From assembly GCA_035293965.1 (NCBI GenBank), contig DATGLW010000133.1:1-47148 (forward strand): DNA of 47,148 bases. The letters are read 5' to 3'. Source of the stretch: DATGLW01 sp035293965 (GTDB lineage: Bacteria > Actinomycetota > Acidimicrobiia > Acidimicrobiales > RAAP-2). Position numbers and translations under genes: made by a program. Below are positions 16,039 through 22,283 of the stretch, one piece after another; the stretch's first letter is position 1; each line of letters starts with the position of its first letter. The notes below the pieces were generated by a model. It ran no database searches. It was not told the DNA's origin and saw only the letters and a program-made list of their open reading frames with translations.

Positions 16039-16862
16039 CGCGCCCCTCCCGGGTCGCGGGCGGGTGCCGAGGACAGCACCTCGTTGAGGCTCCCGGTCCG
16101 GAAGCCGTCGAGGTCGAGGGCCACGTAGGCGTACCCGGCCGCTCGCACTGCCGCCGACACCTCCGCCCGCCGGCGCAGCGCCTCGCCGAGCTCGCCCTCG
16201 CCGACTTCGATCCTCGCCACCGAGCCGTGGTGACGGACCCGGAGCTGCCGGAAGCCGAGCGCCCGCATGGCGGACTCCGCTCGCGCGACCGATCGCAACC
16301 GGTCGACGGTCACCGGCGTGCCGTAGGGCAGGCGCGAGGCGAGGCATGCCGCAGCCGGCTTGTCCCAGGTGCGCAGGCCGAGCCGCCGCGACCACTCCCG
16401 CACGTCTGCCTTGCCAAAGCCCGCCTCCACGAGTGGAAAGCGGGCACCGTGGGCCGCCGCCGCCTCCTGACCCGGCCGGTAGTCGCCCAGGTCGTCGACG
16501 TTGACCCCGAGCACGACCGTGGCCCCTTCTGCAGCAGCCAGGGGACCGAGCACCGACATGAGGGCGGTCTTGCAGCGCGCGCACCGGTCGGCGCCGTTGG
16601 CCACGTAGCCGGGGTCGGCGAGCTCCTCGGTTCGCACCGCCGTCCACCGCAGGCCCCACTCCCGGGCCAGGCGCCGGCAGTCCTCCTCCTCCTCGGGCGC
16701 GAGCGAGGGCGAGATCGCGGTCGCGCACAGCACGGCCTTTCGCCCGAGCACGTCGGTCGCCACCTTGGCGAGGAAGGCCGAGTCCGAGCCGCCGCTGAAT
16801 GCCACCACCACCGGCCCGAGCCCGGCGAGCTCGGCCTCGAGCGCGACCAGCTCAGCGCTCAC
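16035..16862 (-). CDS. larE: nickel-pincer cofactor biosynthesis: PP-loop sulfur transferase LarE
   Basis: 275 residues. LarE adenylates the carboxylate of the pyridinium nucleotide and replaces it with a thiocarboxylate. The PP-loop is AFSGGSDSAFLAKVA (21-35). Three Cys stand out: Cys94 and Cys97 in ADRCARCKTAL and Cys173 in KPAAACLASRLPYG. A three-Cys set like this is expected in the [4Fe-4S] form of LarE described in some organisms, rather than the sacrificial single-Cys form of L. plantarum; this assignment is inference. The GTG start overlaps the hemQ stop (GTGA) and the stop overlaps the NIL gene. larB and larC lie 6 kb away on the other strand; larA is not in the window. Confidence 0.93.
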   Translation of the reverse strand: MSAELVALEAELAGLGPVVVAFSGGSDSAFLAKVATDVLGRKAVLCATAISPSLAPEEEEDCRRLAREWGLRWTAVRTEELADPGYVANGADRCARCKTALMSVLGPLAAAEGATVVLGVNVDDLGDYRPGQEAAAAHGARFPLVEAGFGKADVREWSRRLGLRTWDKPAAACLASRLPYGTPVTVDRLRSVARAESAMRALGFRQLRVRHHGSVARIEVGEGELGEALRRRAEVSAAVRAAGYAYVALDLDGFRTGSLNEVLSSAPARDPGGAR

Positions 16863-17581
16863 GCGCCGCGTGCCTTGCTCGGGCCTGGGGCCAGCACCTG
16901 GTCGAGCACACGGTCGAGCTCGTCCACCATGCCAGCGTAGAACGGACCGAACTCGCCGTAGCGCGCCGAGGCTTCGTCGAAGCGCATCTGGTAGACGCAC
17001 TCCTTCAGGTCGTCCGGGCGGACGCCGAACAGCGTGACGCCCCACTCCCAGTCGTCGAGCCCGGCCGACCCGGTCACGAGCTGGAGCACGCGGTCGCGGA
17101 ACGTGCGCCCCACCTTGCCGTGGCCCATCATCAGGTCGCGGCGCTCCTCGAAGCTCCGCGCGTACCAGTTGTAGGCCTCCCCTCGCCGCTTCGACATGGG
17201 GTAGAAGCAGAAGGCGCGCTTGCCCGCAGGCGGCAGGCGCGGGTACAGGCGGGCCTGCTTGAGCTCCTCGGGCACGCCGGCGGCGTACTCGGAGACCTCG
17301 GTCAGCGACACGTAGGACGCCACCGGCTCGAGGCCTGCACCGCGAGCGGCCGTCTGGAAGCGGCGGAGCTCCCACAGATCGGGGCCCAGGGCCATGAGCC
17401 CGACGTCGGCCTTGTGGCCGAGCAGAGCCACGCTCACCACCTGGACCCCGGCCCTGGCGGCCGACGCCACTGCCTCGCCGAGGGCGGGCCGGTCCAGGCC
17501 GGGCCCGCTGCGGCAGAACAGGTGCAGCACGCCGAGCCCGACGGAGGGGACGAGCGGCTCGGGTGCCGGTTCGACGTCCAC
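16859..17581 (-). CDS. hemQ: coproheme decarboxylase (HemQ/ChdC, chlorite-dismutase family)
   Basis: 240 residues. It catalyses the last step of the Gram-positive haem pathway, converting coproheme to haem b. Key segments are AFCFYPMSKRRGEAYNWY, with the Tyr that forms the radical, and MMGHGKVGRTFRDRV, with the proximal His. GLDDWEWGVTLFGVRPDDLKECVYQMRFDEASARYGEFGPFYAG completes the family core in separate conserved blocks. The Arg that marks true chlorite dismutases is not in the usual place, which supports HemQ. The GTG start has TAGACT 6 nt upstream. It is first in an operon with larE and the NIL gene; no other haem genes are nearby. Confidence 0.94.
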   Translation of the reverse strand: MDVEPAPEPLVPSVGLGVLHLFCRSGPGLDRPALGEAVASAARAGVQVVSVALLGHKADVGLMALGPDLWELRRFQTAARGAGLEPVASYVSLTEVSEYAAGVPEELKQARLYPRLPPAGKRAFCFYPMSKRRGEAYNWYARSFEERRDLMMGHGKVGRTFRDRVLQLVTGSAGLDDWEWGVTLFGVRPDDLKECVYQMRFDEASARYGEFGPFYAGMVDELDRVLDQVLAPGPSKARGA

Positions 17582-17587
17582 GCCCTC

Positions 17588-17593
17588 AGTCTA
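17588..17593 (-). promoter_or_regulatory. -10 hexamer (TAGACT) of the hemQ-larE-NIL operon
   Basis: TAGACT on the minus strand, 6 nt before the hemQ GTG; it lies just past the groL terminator. Confidence 0.55.
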
Positions 17594-17607
17594 CGGAGCC
17601 CCGGACG

Positions 17608-17642
17608 CGACGAGGGGCGCCCCCAGGGGGCGCCCCTCGTCG
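17608..17642 (-). terminator. terminator hairpin after groL
   Basis: A 16-bp perfect inverted repeat (CGACGAGGGGCGCCCC, 17608-17623, with its complement at 17627-17642) and a 3-nt loop. It starts 25 nt after the groL stop. There is no U-tract, as is common in high-GC actinobacteria. Confidence 0.85.
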
Positions 17643-17667
17643 TTCAGCTCTCGAGGCGATGGGCGGC

Positions 17668-19290
17668 TCAGAAGTCCTCCATGCCGCCGCCGCCCGGCAT
17701 CGCCGGCGCCTTCTCCTCGGGCTTGTCGACGATGACCGCCTCGGTGGTGAGGAAGAGGGCGGCGATGGACGCCGCGTTCTGCAACGCCGAACGGGTCACC
17801 TTGGCTGCGTCGATGACGCCGTCGGCGAACAGGTCGGTGTACTCGCCGGTCGCCGCGTTGAGACCCTCGGCGCCCGACAGGCCGCGGACCTTCTCGACGA
17901 CGACCCCGCCTTCGAGGCCCGAGTTCACCGCGATCTGCTTGAGGGGTTCCTCGAGGGCCCGGGCCACGATCCGTGCCCCGGTCGCCTCGTCGTGCTCGAG
18001 CTTCTCGGCGCAGGCGAGGGTCCTGGACTGCGCCCGCAGGAGGGCCACGCCGCCGCCGGGCACGACGCCCTCTTCGATGGCCGCCTTGGTCGTGGACACG
18101 GCGTCCTCGATGCGGTGCTTCTTCTCCTTGAGCTCGACCTCCGTCGCTGCCCCGACCTTGATCACGGCCACCCCGCCCGACAGCTTCGCCAGGCGTTCCT
18201 GGAGCTTCTCGCGGTCGTAGTCGGAGTCGGTCGTCTCGATCTCGGCCTTGATCTGGTTGATCCGGCCCTTGATCTCCTCGTCGGAACCGGCGCCTTCGAC
18301 GATGGTGGTCTCGTCCTTGGTGACGACGACCTTGCGGGCACGGCCCAGCAGGTCGAGGGTGACGTTCTCGAGCTTGAGGCCCACCTCCTCGGTGACGACC
18401 TGGCCGCCGGTCAGGATTGCCATGTCCTGGAGCATGGCCTTGCGACGCTCACCGAACCCGGGCGCCTTGACCGCGGCGCTTCGGAAGGTGCCCCGGATCT
18501 TGTTGACCACGAGGGTGGCCAGCGCCTCTCCCTCGACGTCCTCGGCAACGACGAGCAGCGGCTTGCCCGTCTGCATGACCTTCTCGAGCACCGGGAGCAG
18601 GTCGCGCACGGCCGAGATCTTCGAGCCGACGAGCAGCACGTACGCGTCCTCGAGCACGGCCTCCATCCGCTCGGGGTCGGTCACGAAGTACGGCGAGATG
18701 TACCCCTTGTCGAAGCGCATGCCCTCGACCAGGTCCAGGTCCATCCCGAAGGTCTGGGACTCCTCGACGGTGATGACGCCGTCCTTGCCCACCTTGTCGA
18801 TGGCCTCGGCGATCATCTCCCCGATCTCCGTGTCGGCAGCCGAGATGGACGCCACCTGGGAGATCTGGCCCTTGGACTCGGTCTCACGGGCGATGTCGCG
18901 GATCGAGCTCACGGCCTCCTCGACCGCTGCCTCGATGCCTCGCTTGAGGGACATGGGGTTGGCGCCCGCCGCCACGTTGCGGAGCCCTTCGCGGACCATG
19001 GCCCATGCGAGCACGGTTGCGGTGGTGGTGCCGTCGCCAGCGACGTCGTCGGTCTTCTTCGCCACCTCCTTCACGAGCTCGGCCCCGATCTTCTCGAAGG
19101 GGTCCTCGAGCTCGATCTCCTTGGCGATCGACACGCCGTCGTTGGTGATCGTGGGGGCGCCCCACTTCTTGTCGAGCACCACGTTGCGGCCCTTCGGTCC
19201 AAGCGTCACCCGGACCGCGTCCGCCAACTTGTTCATCCCGGACTCGAGCGCCCTCCGGGCTTCTTCGTCGAAGGTGATCAGCTTGGGCAT
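17668..19290 (-). CDS. groL: 60-kDa chaperonin GroEL
   Basis: 540 residues from MPKLITFDEEARRALESG, with GGAGG 10 nt upstream of the ATG. All family blocks are present: VTLGPKGRNVVLDKKWGAP, the ATP site DDVAGDGTTTATVLA, RGIEAAVEEA, and the C-terminal AMPGGGGMEDF. The tail is the short GGM type rather than the His-rich tail of some duplicated actinobacterial GroELs. No groES precedes it, so this is a solo groEL; a groES-groEL pair may lie elsewhere. A CIRCE operator lies just upstream of its -10, so it should be repressed by HrcA, which is not in the window. Confidence 0.98.
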   Translation of the reverse strand: MPKLITFDEEARRALESGMNKLADAVRVTLGPKGRNVVLDKKWGAPTITNDGVSIAKEIELEDPFEKIGAELVKEVAKKTDDVAGDGTTTATVLAWAMVREGLRNVAAGANPMSLKRGIEAAVEEAVSSIRDIARETESKGQISQVASISAADTEIGEMIAEAIDKVGKDGVITVEESQTFGMDLDLVEGMRFDKGYISPYFVTDPERMEAVLEDAYVLLVGSKISAVRDLLPVLEKVMQTGKPLLVVAEDVEGEALATLVVNKIRGTFRSAAVKAPGFGERRKAMLQDMAILTGGQVVTEEVGLKLENVTLDLLGRARKVVVTKDETTIVEGAGSDEEIKGRINQIKAEIETTDSDYDREKLQERLAKLSGGVAVIKVGAATEVELKEKKHRIEDAVSTTKAAIEEGVVPGGGVALLRAQSRTLACAEKLEHDEATGARIVARALEEPLKQIAVNSGLEGGVVVEKVRGLSGAEGLNAATGEYTDLFADGVIDAAKVTRSALQNAASIAALFLTTEAVIVDKPEEKAPAMPGGGGMEDF

Positions 19291-19344
19291 GTGGTCGTAA
19301 CCTCCGTTCTCGTCCGGCACGGGGGGCCGGCCTCTACGGTCTCC

Positions 19345-19350
19345 ACCCTA
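19345..19350 (-). promoter_or_regulatory. -10 hexamer (TAGGGT) of groL
   Basis: TAGGGT on the minus strand about 55 nt before the groL ATG, immediately downstream of CIRCE, so the operator covers the -35 region. Confidence 0.6.
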
Positions 19351-19358
19351 TCGGTTCG

Positions 19359-19385
19359 TTAGCACTCTGGCAGTTCGAGTGCCAA
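19359..19385 (-). promoter_or_regulatory. CIRCE operator (HrcA binding site)
   Basis: On the minus strand it reads TTGGCACTC-N9-GAGTGCTAA. It matches the TTAGCACTC-N9-GAGTGCTAA consensus with one change and exact 9-nt spacing. Its position over the presumed -35 explains repression. Confidence 0.95.
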
Positions 19386-19490
19386 CAGCAAACCACGCGG
19401 CGGGGGTGGCGTGCAACCGGACCCGTGGCCACCCGGCCGGGTCGCCCCGGGCGCGTCGAGCGTGGTCGGCGAAGTCAGCCTGGTGGCGCC

Positions 19491-19539
19491 ACCCAGCCGG
19501 GTCGGGGCGTGCCGGCGGGTCGTACGCCGCCGGCTGGGT
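19491..19539 (-). terminator. hairpin region after cysO
   Basis: ACCCAGCCGG (19491-19500) and CCGGCTGGGT (19530-19539) form a perfect 10-bp inverted repeat. Within it GCCGGCGG-8 nt-CCGCCGGC (19511-19534) forms a competing 8-bp stem. It lies 15 nt past the cysO stop on the transcribed strand and is a plausible terminator for thrC-cysO. Confidence 0.5.
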
Positions 19540-19553
19540 CGTGCGCGGCGCGG

Positions 19554-19829
19554 TCAGCCGCCCGCCACCGCGGGGACGATCGACACGGTCTGACCGCTGC
19601 CCACGGGGGTCGCGAGCCCCTGGAGGAACCGGACGTCCTCGTCGGCCAAGAAGACGTTCACGAACCGCCGGAGCTCGCCGGACTCGTCGAAGAGCCGCTC
19701 CGAGAAGCCCGGGTGGGCGGCGTCGAGCGCCTTGAGGACCTCCCCCACCGTCGCGCCCTCCACCGTCACCTCCCCGGTCCCGCCGGTGAGCGGCCGCAGC
19801 TGGGTCGGGACCCGGACGGTCACGCTCAC
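19554..19829 (-). CDS. cysO: CysO-type ubiquitin-like sulfur carrier protein (MoaD/ThiS family)
   Basis: 91 residues ending in the diglycine tail PAVAGG needed for adenylation and thiocarboxylation. It resembles mycobacterial CysO along its length: RVPTQLRPLTGG, SERLFDE, LRRFVNVFLADEDVRFLQGLATPV and QTVSIVPAVAGG. CysO-thiocarboxylate donates sulfide to a PLP enzyme (CysM in M. tuberculosis). Here the ATG overlaps the stop of the threonine-synthase-like gene (ATGA) instead of lying beside cysM and the Mec protease. The activating MoeB-like enzyme and Mec are not in the window. The partner PLP enzyme is therefore probably the upstream gene product. Confidence 0.92.
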   Translation of the reverse strand: MSVTVRVPTQLRPLTGGTGEVTVEGATVGEVLKALDAAHPGFSERLFDESGELRRFVNVFLADEDVRFLQGLATPVGSGQTVSIVPAVAGG

Positions 19830-21097
19830 GAGCCACGCTCCCCGTCGACGGCGAAGATGCCCCCAGCCTCGGCCGCCAGGGCGGCGTCGAACGCGTCGAG
19901 CCGGGGGGGAACCGTCAGCGTGGGGCCCACGGTCGGGGTCAGGGCCTCGACGGTCTTCAGCCCGTGGCCCGTGATCATGGCCACCACGCGCTCGTCGCGC
20001 CGGACGACCCCCTCGGCGGCCAGCTTGGCCAGCGTGGCGACGGTCACGCCGCCTGCCGTCTCGGCGAAGATGCCTTCGGTCCTGGCCAGCAGCTTGATAC
20101 CCTCCACGATCTCGTCATCGGTGACCGCTGCGCACGCCCCCCCCGACTGGCGAACGGCCTGCAGAGCGTAGTAGCCGTCAGCCGGGTTGCCGATGGAGAG
20201 CGACTTCGCGATGGTCGACGGCCGCACGGGGCGGATGACGTCGACGCCTGCGGCGAAGGCCGTGGCAACGGGCGAGCACCCCGCCGCCTGGGCGCCCGAC
20301 ACCCGGACCAGCCGCTCCGGGTCGACCAGCCCCACCTGCTGGAGTTCGGCGAACCCCTTCGCCACCTTGGTGAGCTGGCTGCCGGAGGCCACGGGCACCA
20401 CCACGTGGTCGGGCACCTGCCAGCCGAGCTGCTCGGCCACCTCGAAGGCCAGGGTCTTGGAGCCCTCGGCGTAGTACGTGCGGATGTTCACGTTCACGAA
20501 CGCCCAGCTCGGGTGCTCGCTCGCGAGCTCGGCACACAGCCGGTTCACGTCGTCGTAGGTGCCGGTCACCGCCACCACCGTCCCGCCGTAGACGGCGGTC
20601 ATCGTGACCTTGGCCGCTTCGAGGTCGTAGGGGATGAGCACGATGGATGCCATGCCGGCACGCGCCGCGTGGGCAGCCACGGAGTTGGCCAGGTTGCCCG
20701 TCGAGGCGCAGGCGGCGACCTTGAACCCGAGCTGGCGCGCCTTGGTGAGGGCGACGGACACCACCCGGTCCTTGAAGGAGCCGGTCGGGTTGGCCGAGTC
20801 GTCCTTGACCCACAGCTCGCCCAGGCCGAGCTCGGCCGCCAGGCGCTCGGCCCTCACGAGGGGCGTGAAGCCGACCCCGAGGTCCACCGGTGACGGATCG
20901 GCGACGGGCAGGAGGTCGCCGTAGCGCCAGATCGTCCGGGGGCCGCTGGCGATGCGCTCGCGCGTCACGGTGGCGGCGATCCGCTCGTAGTCGTAGGTGA
21001 CCTCGAGCGGGCCGAAGCAGAAGTCGCACACGTGCAGCGCCTCGGCGGGGAACTCTCTGCCGCACTCCCGACAGCGCAACCCGGTGACGTGGTCCAC
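19826..21097 (-). CDS. threonine-synthase-like PLP enzyme under a SAM riboswitch (possible homocysteine synthase)
   Basis: 423 residues from the GTG at 21095-21097, preferred because AGGAGGA lies 8-9 nt upstream; an ATG at 21115 abuts the riboswitch. Residues 9-27 are a zinc ribbon (Cys9, Cys12, Cys24, Cys27). The fold type II PLP Lys109 is in NPTGSFKDRV, and ASTGNLANSVAAHAARAG and VPVASGSQLTKVAKGF follow. By family it is ThrC, which converts O-phosphohomoserine to threonine. However, it sits behind a SAM riboswitch and overlaps cysO. This context points to replacement of the phosphate of O-phosphohomoserine by CysO-delivered sulfide to give homocysteine. That role is inference; ordinary threonine synthesis is the alternative. 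Confidence 0.9.
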   Translation of the reverse strand: MDHVTGLRCRECGREFPAEALHVCDFCFGPLEVTYDYERIAATVTRERIASGPRTIWRYGDLLPVADPSPVDLGVGFTPLVRAERLAAELGLGELWVKDDSANPTGSFKDRVVSVALTKARQLGFKVAACASTGNLANSVAAHAARAGMASIVLIPYDLEAAKVTMTAVYGGTVVAVTGTYDDVNRLCAELASEHPSWAFVNVNIRTYYAEGSKTLAFEVAEQLGWQVPDHVVVPVASGSQLTKVAKGFAELQQVGLVDPERLVRVSGAQAAGCSPVATAFAAGVDVIRPVRPSTIAKSLSIGNPADGYYALQAVRQSGGACAAVTDDEIVEGIKLLARTEGIFAETAGGVTVATLAKLAAEGVVRRDERVVAMITGHGLKTVEALTPTVGPTLTVPPRLDAFDAALAAEAGGIFAVDGERGS

Positions 21098-21115
21098 GAC
21101 GAAGCTCCTCCTCAT

Positions 21116-21217
21116 CGATCGGGCATTGGCACCTGGTGGCCATGGGGCGCGCACGCCCCCCGGTCACTGGTTGCCGCGGCGTCGCAGGGCCCGTCCCTCA
21201 GCCGCTCTGGATGATCG
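21116..21217 (-). promoter_or_regulatory. SAM riboswitch (SAM-I/SAM-IV clan) upstream of the thrC-like gene
   Basis: On the minus strand the conserved core appears in order: CAGAG, GAGGGAC (21199-21193), GGGCCC, GGCAACC (21175-21169), a P3 hairpin with GGGGCG/CGCCCC, then GGTGCCAAT (21133-21125). P1 closes with CGATC (21217-21213) pairing to GATCG (21120-21116). There is no room for the P4 of SAM-I between AATGCC and P1, which suggests the SAM-IV or SAM-I/IV variant type. P1 ends 5 nt before the AGGAGG ribosome site, so control could act on translation. Such riboswitches turn off methionine or SAM synthesis genes when SAM is high. A possible -35 (TTGACG) is at 21247-21252. Confidence 0.88.
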
Positions 21218-21356
21218 CCACCATGGTGGTCGAAGAGCACCATGGCCGTCAACGTCGCCCCACGACCCCCTGGGGGCCGGGTTGCCGGGGGCGACGCCGC
21301 CAGGGCACCGTCGGGGCCAGAGCACCCCCGGGGCTACGGCGGCCCCCGGGATGGGG

Positions 21357-21362
21357 GATGAT
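21357..21362 (+). promoter_or_regulatory. possible -10 hexamer (GATGAT) of the gpgS-like gene
   Basis: GATGAT ends 6 nt before the GTG at 21369, the same geometry as the other leaderless starts in the window. Confidence 0.4.
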
Positions 21363-21368
21363 CGAGGG

Positions 21369-22142
21369 GTGCCAGCCCCTCTCCGGACCTTCCACCTGGC
21401 CGACTTCACGCCTCGGGGCCTCCTCGAGGCCAAAGGTGGCCGGCTGGTGTCGGTGTGCATCCCCTCACGCGACGAGGAGCGCACCGTCGGCGAGGTGGTC
21501 ACCGCCGTGTCGAGGCCCCTGGTGACCGCGTTCGGCGGGTCGGGGCTCGTCGACGAGGTGCTCGTGGTCGACGACGGGTCGTCGGACGCCACGGCCGAGG
21601 TGGCGCGGCGCGCCGGCGCCAAGGTGGTGGGCGTGCCGGGCTGCAGCGGGAGCAAGGGCGCGGCCATGCGCGCCGGGCTCGAGGCTGCCGCCGGCGACGT
21701 CGTCGTCTTCCTCGACGCCGACGTCGAGAACACGACGGAAGCGTTCGTGACCGGCCTCATCGGACCGCTGCTCCTCTACGACGACATCGCGCTGGTGAAG
21801 GGCTGCTACGAGCGCCCCCTCGGCGGCGAGCCCACCGGCGGCGGCAGGGTGACCGAGCTGGTGGCCCGGCCGCTCATCGAGCTGCTCTTCCCCGAGCTGG
21901 CCGGGGTCCGCCAACCCCTGGCAGGCGAGACTGCCGCTCCGCGATGGGTGCTCGAGAAGATCGAGTTCGCCGCCGGGTACGGGGTCGAGCTGGGACTGCT
22001 CGTCGACGTCAGCCGCCGCTTCGGCGTGTCGTCGATCGCGCAGGTGGACCTCGGCGTGCGGGTGCACCGCAACCGGCCGCTCGAGGAGCTGCGGCCCCAG
22101 GCGCTCGACGTCCTGCGCGCCGCGCTCGCTCGTGCACGGTGA
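21369..22142 (+). CDS. GpgS-like glucosyl-3-phosphoglycerate synthase (GT81-type glycosyltransferase)
   Basis: 257 residues. GT-A fold motifs: VSVCIPSRDEERTVGEVV, VLVVDDGSSDATAEVA, GSKGAAMRAGLEAA and the metal-binding DAD in VVFLDADVEN. ELVARPLIELLFPELAGVRQPLAGE and ELGLLVD follow the pattern of glucosyl-3-phosphoglycerate synthases, which transfer glucose from an NDP-sugar to 3-phosphoglycerate on the way to glucosylglycerate or methylglucose polysaccharide. It is about 60 residues shorter than mycobacterial GpgS, mainly at the C-terminus. GTG start at 21369; longer starts upstream would run into the riboswitch promoter region. A strong hairpin follows the gene, so it is probably transcribed alone. 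Mannosyl-3-phosphoglycerate synthase activity cannot be excluded. Confidence 0.82.
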   Translation: MPAPLRTFHLADFTPRGLLEAKGGRLVSVCIPSRDEERTVGEVVTAVSRPLVTAFGGSGLVDEVLVVDDGSSDATAEVARRAGAKVVGVPGCSGSKGAAMRAGLEAAAGDVVVFLDADVENTTEAFVTGLIGPLLLYDDIALVKGCYERPLGGEPTGGGRVTELVARPLIELLFPELAGVRQPLAGETAAPRWVLEKIEFAAGYGVELGLLVDVSRRFGVSSIAQVDLGVRVHRNRPLEELRPQALDVLRAALARAR

Positions 22143-22167
22143 GAGGGGCCTGACCGGGACGGCTCGA

Positions 22168-22194
22168 GGCGGTGGCGGGAGGCCCGCCACCGCC
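22168..22194 (+). terminator. terminator hairpin after the gpgS-like gene
   Basis: A 12-bp perfect stem, GGCGGTGGCGGG / CCCGCCACCGCC, with a 3-nt loop, 25 nt after the stop. No U-tract. Confidence 0.82.
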
Positions 22195-22215
22195 GCCCCT
22201 CCCGCCGGGTTCTCG

Positions 22216-22254
22216 GTGCTGGACCCTGCCCTCGCGCCACGCGAGGGGCAGCAC
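22216..22254 (+). terminator. second hairpin before otsA
   Basis: GTGCTG/CAGCAC outer arms and CTGCCCTCGCG/CGCGAGGGGCAG inner arms (one bulged base) around a CCA loop. It may be a back-up terminator or shield otsA from readthrough, since it ends 16 nt before the otsA -10. Confidence 0.5.
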
Positions 22255-22270
22255 GACGAGGCTTGCCAGC

Positions 22271-22276
22271 TAGCGT
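22271..22276 (+). promoter_or_regulatory. -10 hexamer (TAGCGT) of otsA
   Basis: TAGCGT, 7 nt before the ATG at 22284; this supports the later ATG over upstream in-frame starts. Confidence 0.55.
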
Positions 22277-22283
22277 GCCGGTG

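Noticed and set aside
12739..16128. A 1,129-codon open frame on the plus strand
   Set aside because: It runs antisense through the LpdA-like, GNAT and NUDIX genes. Its protein is rich in His/Arg/Gly with no family motifs; this is the usual shadow frame in very GC-rich DNA.
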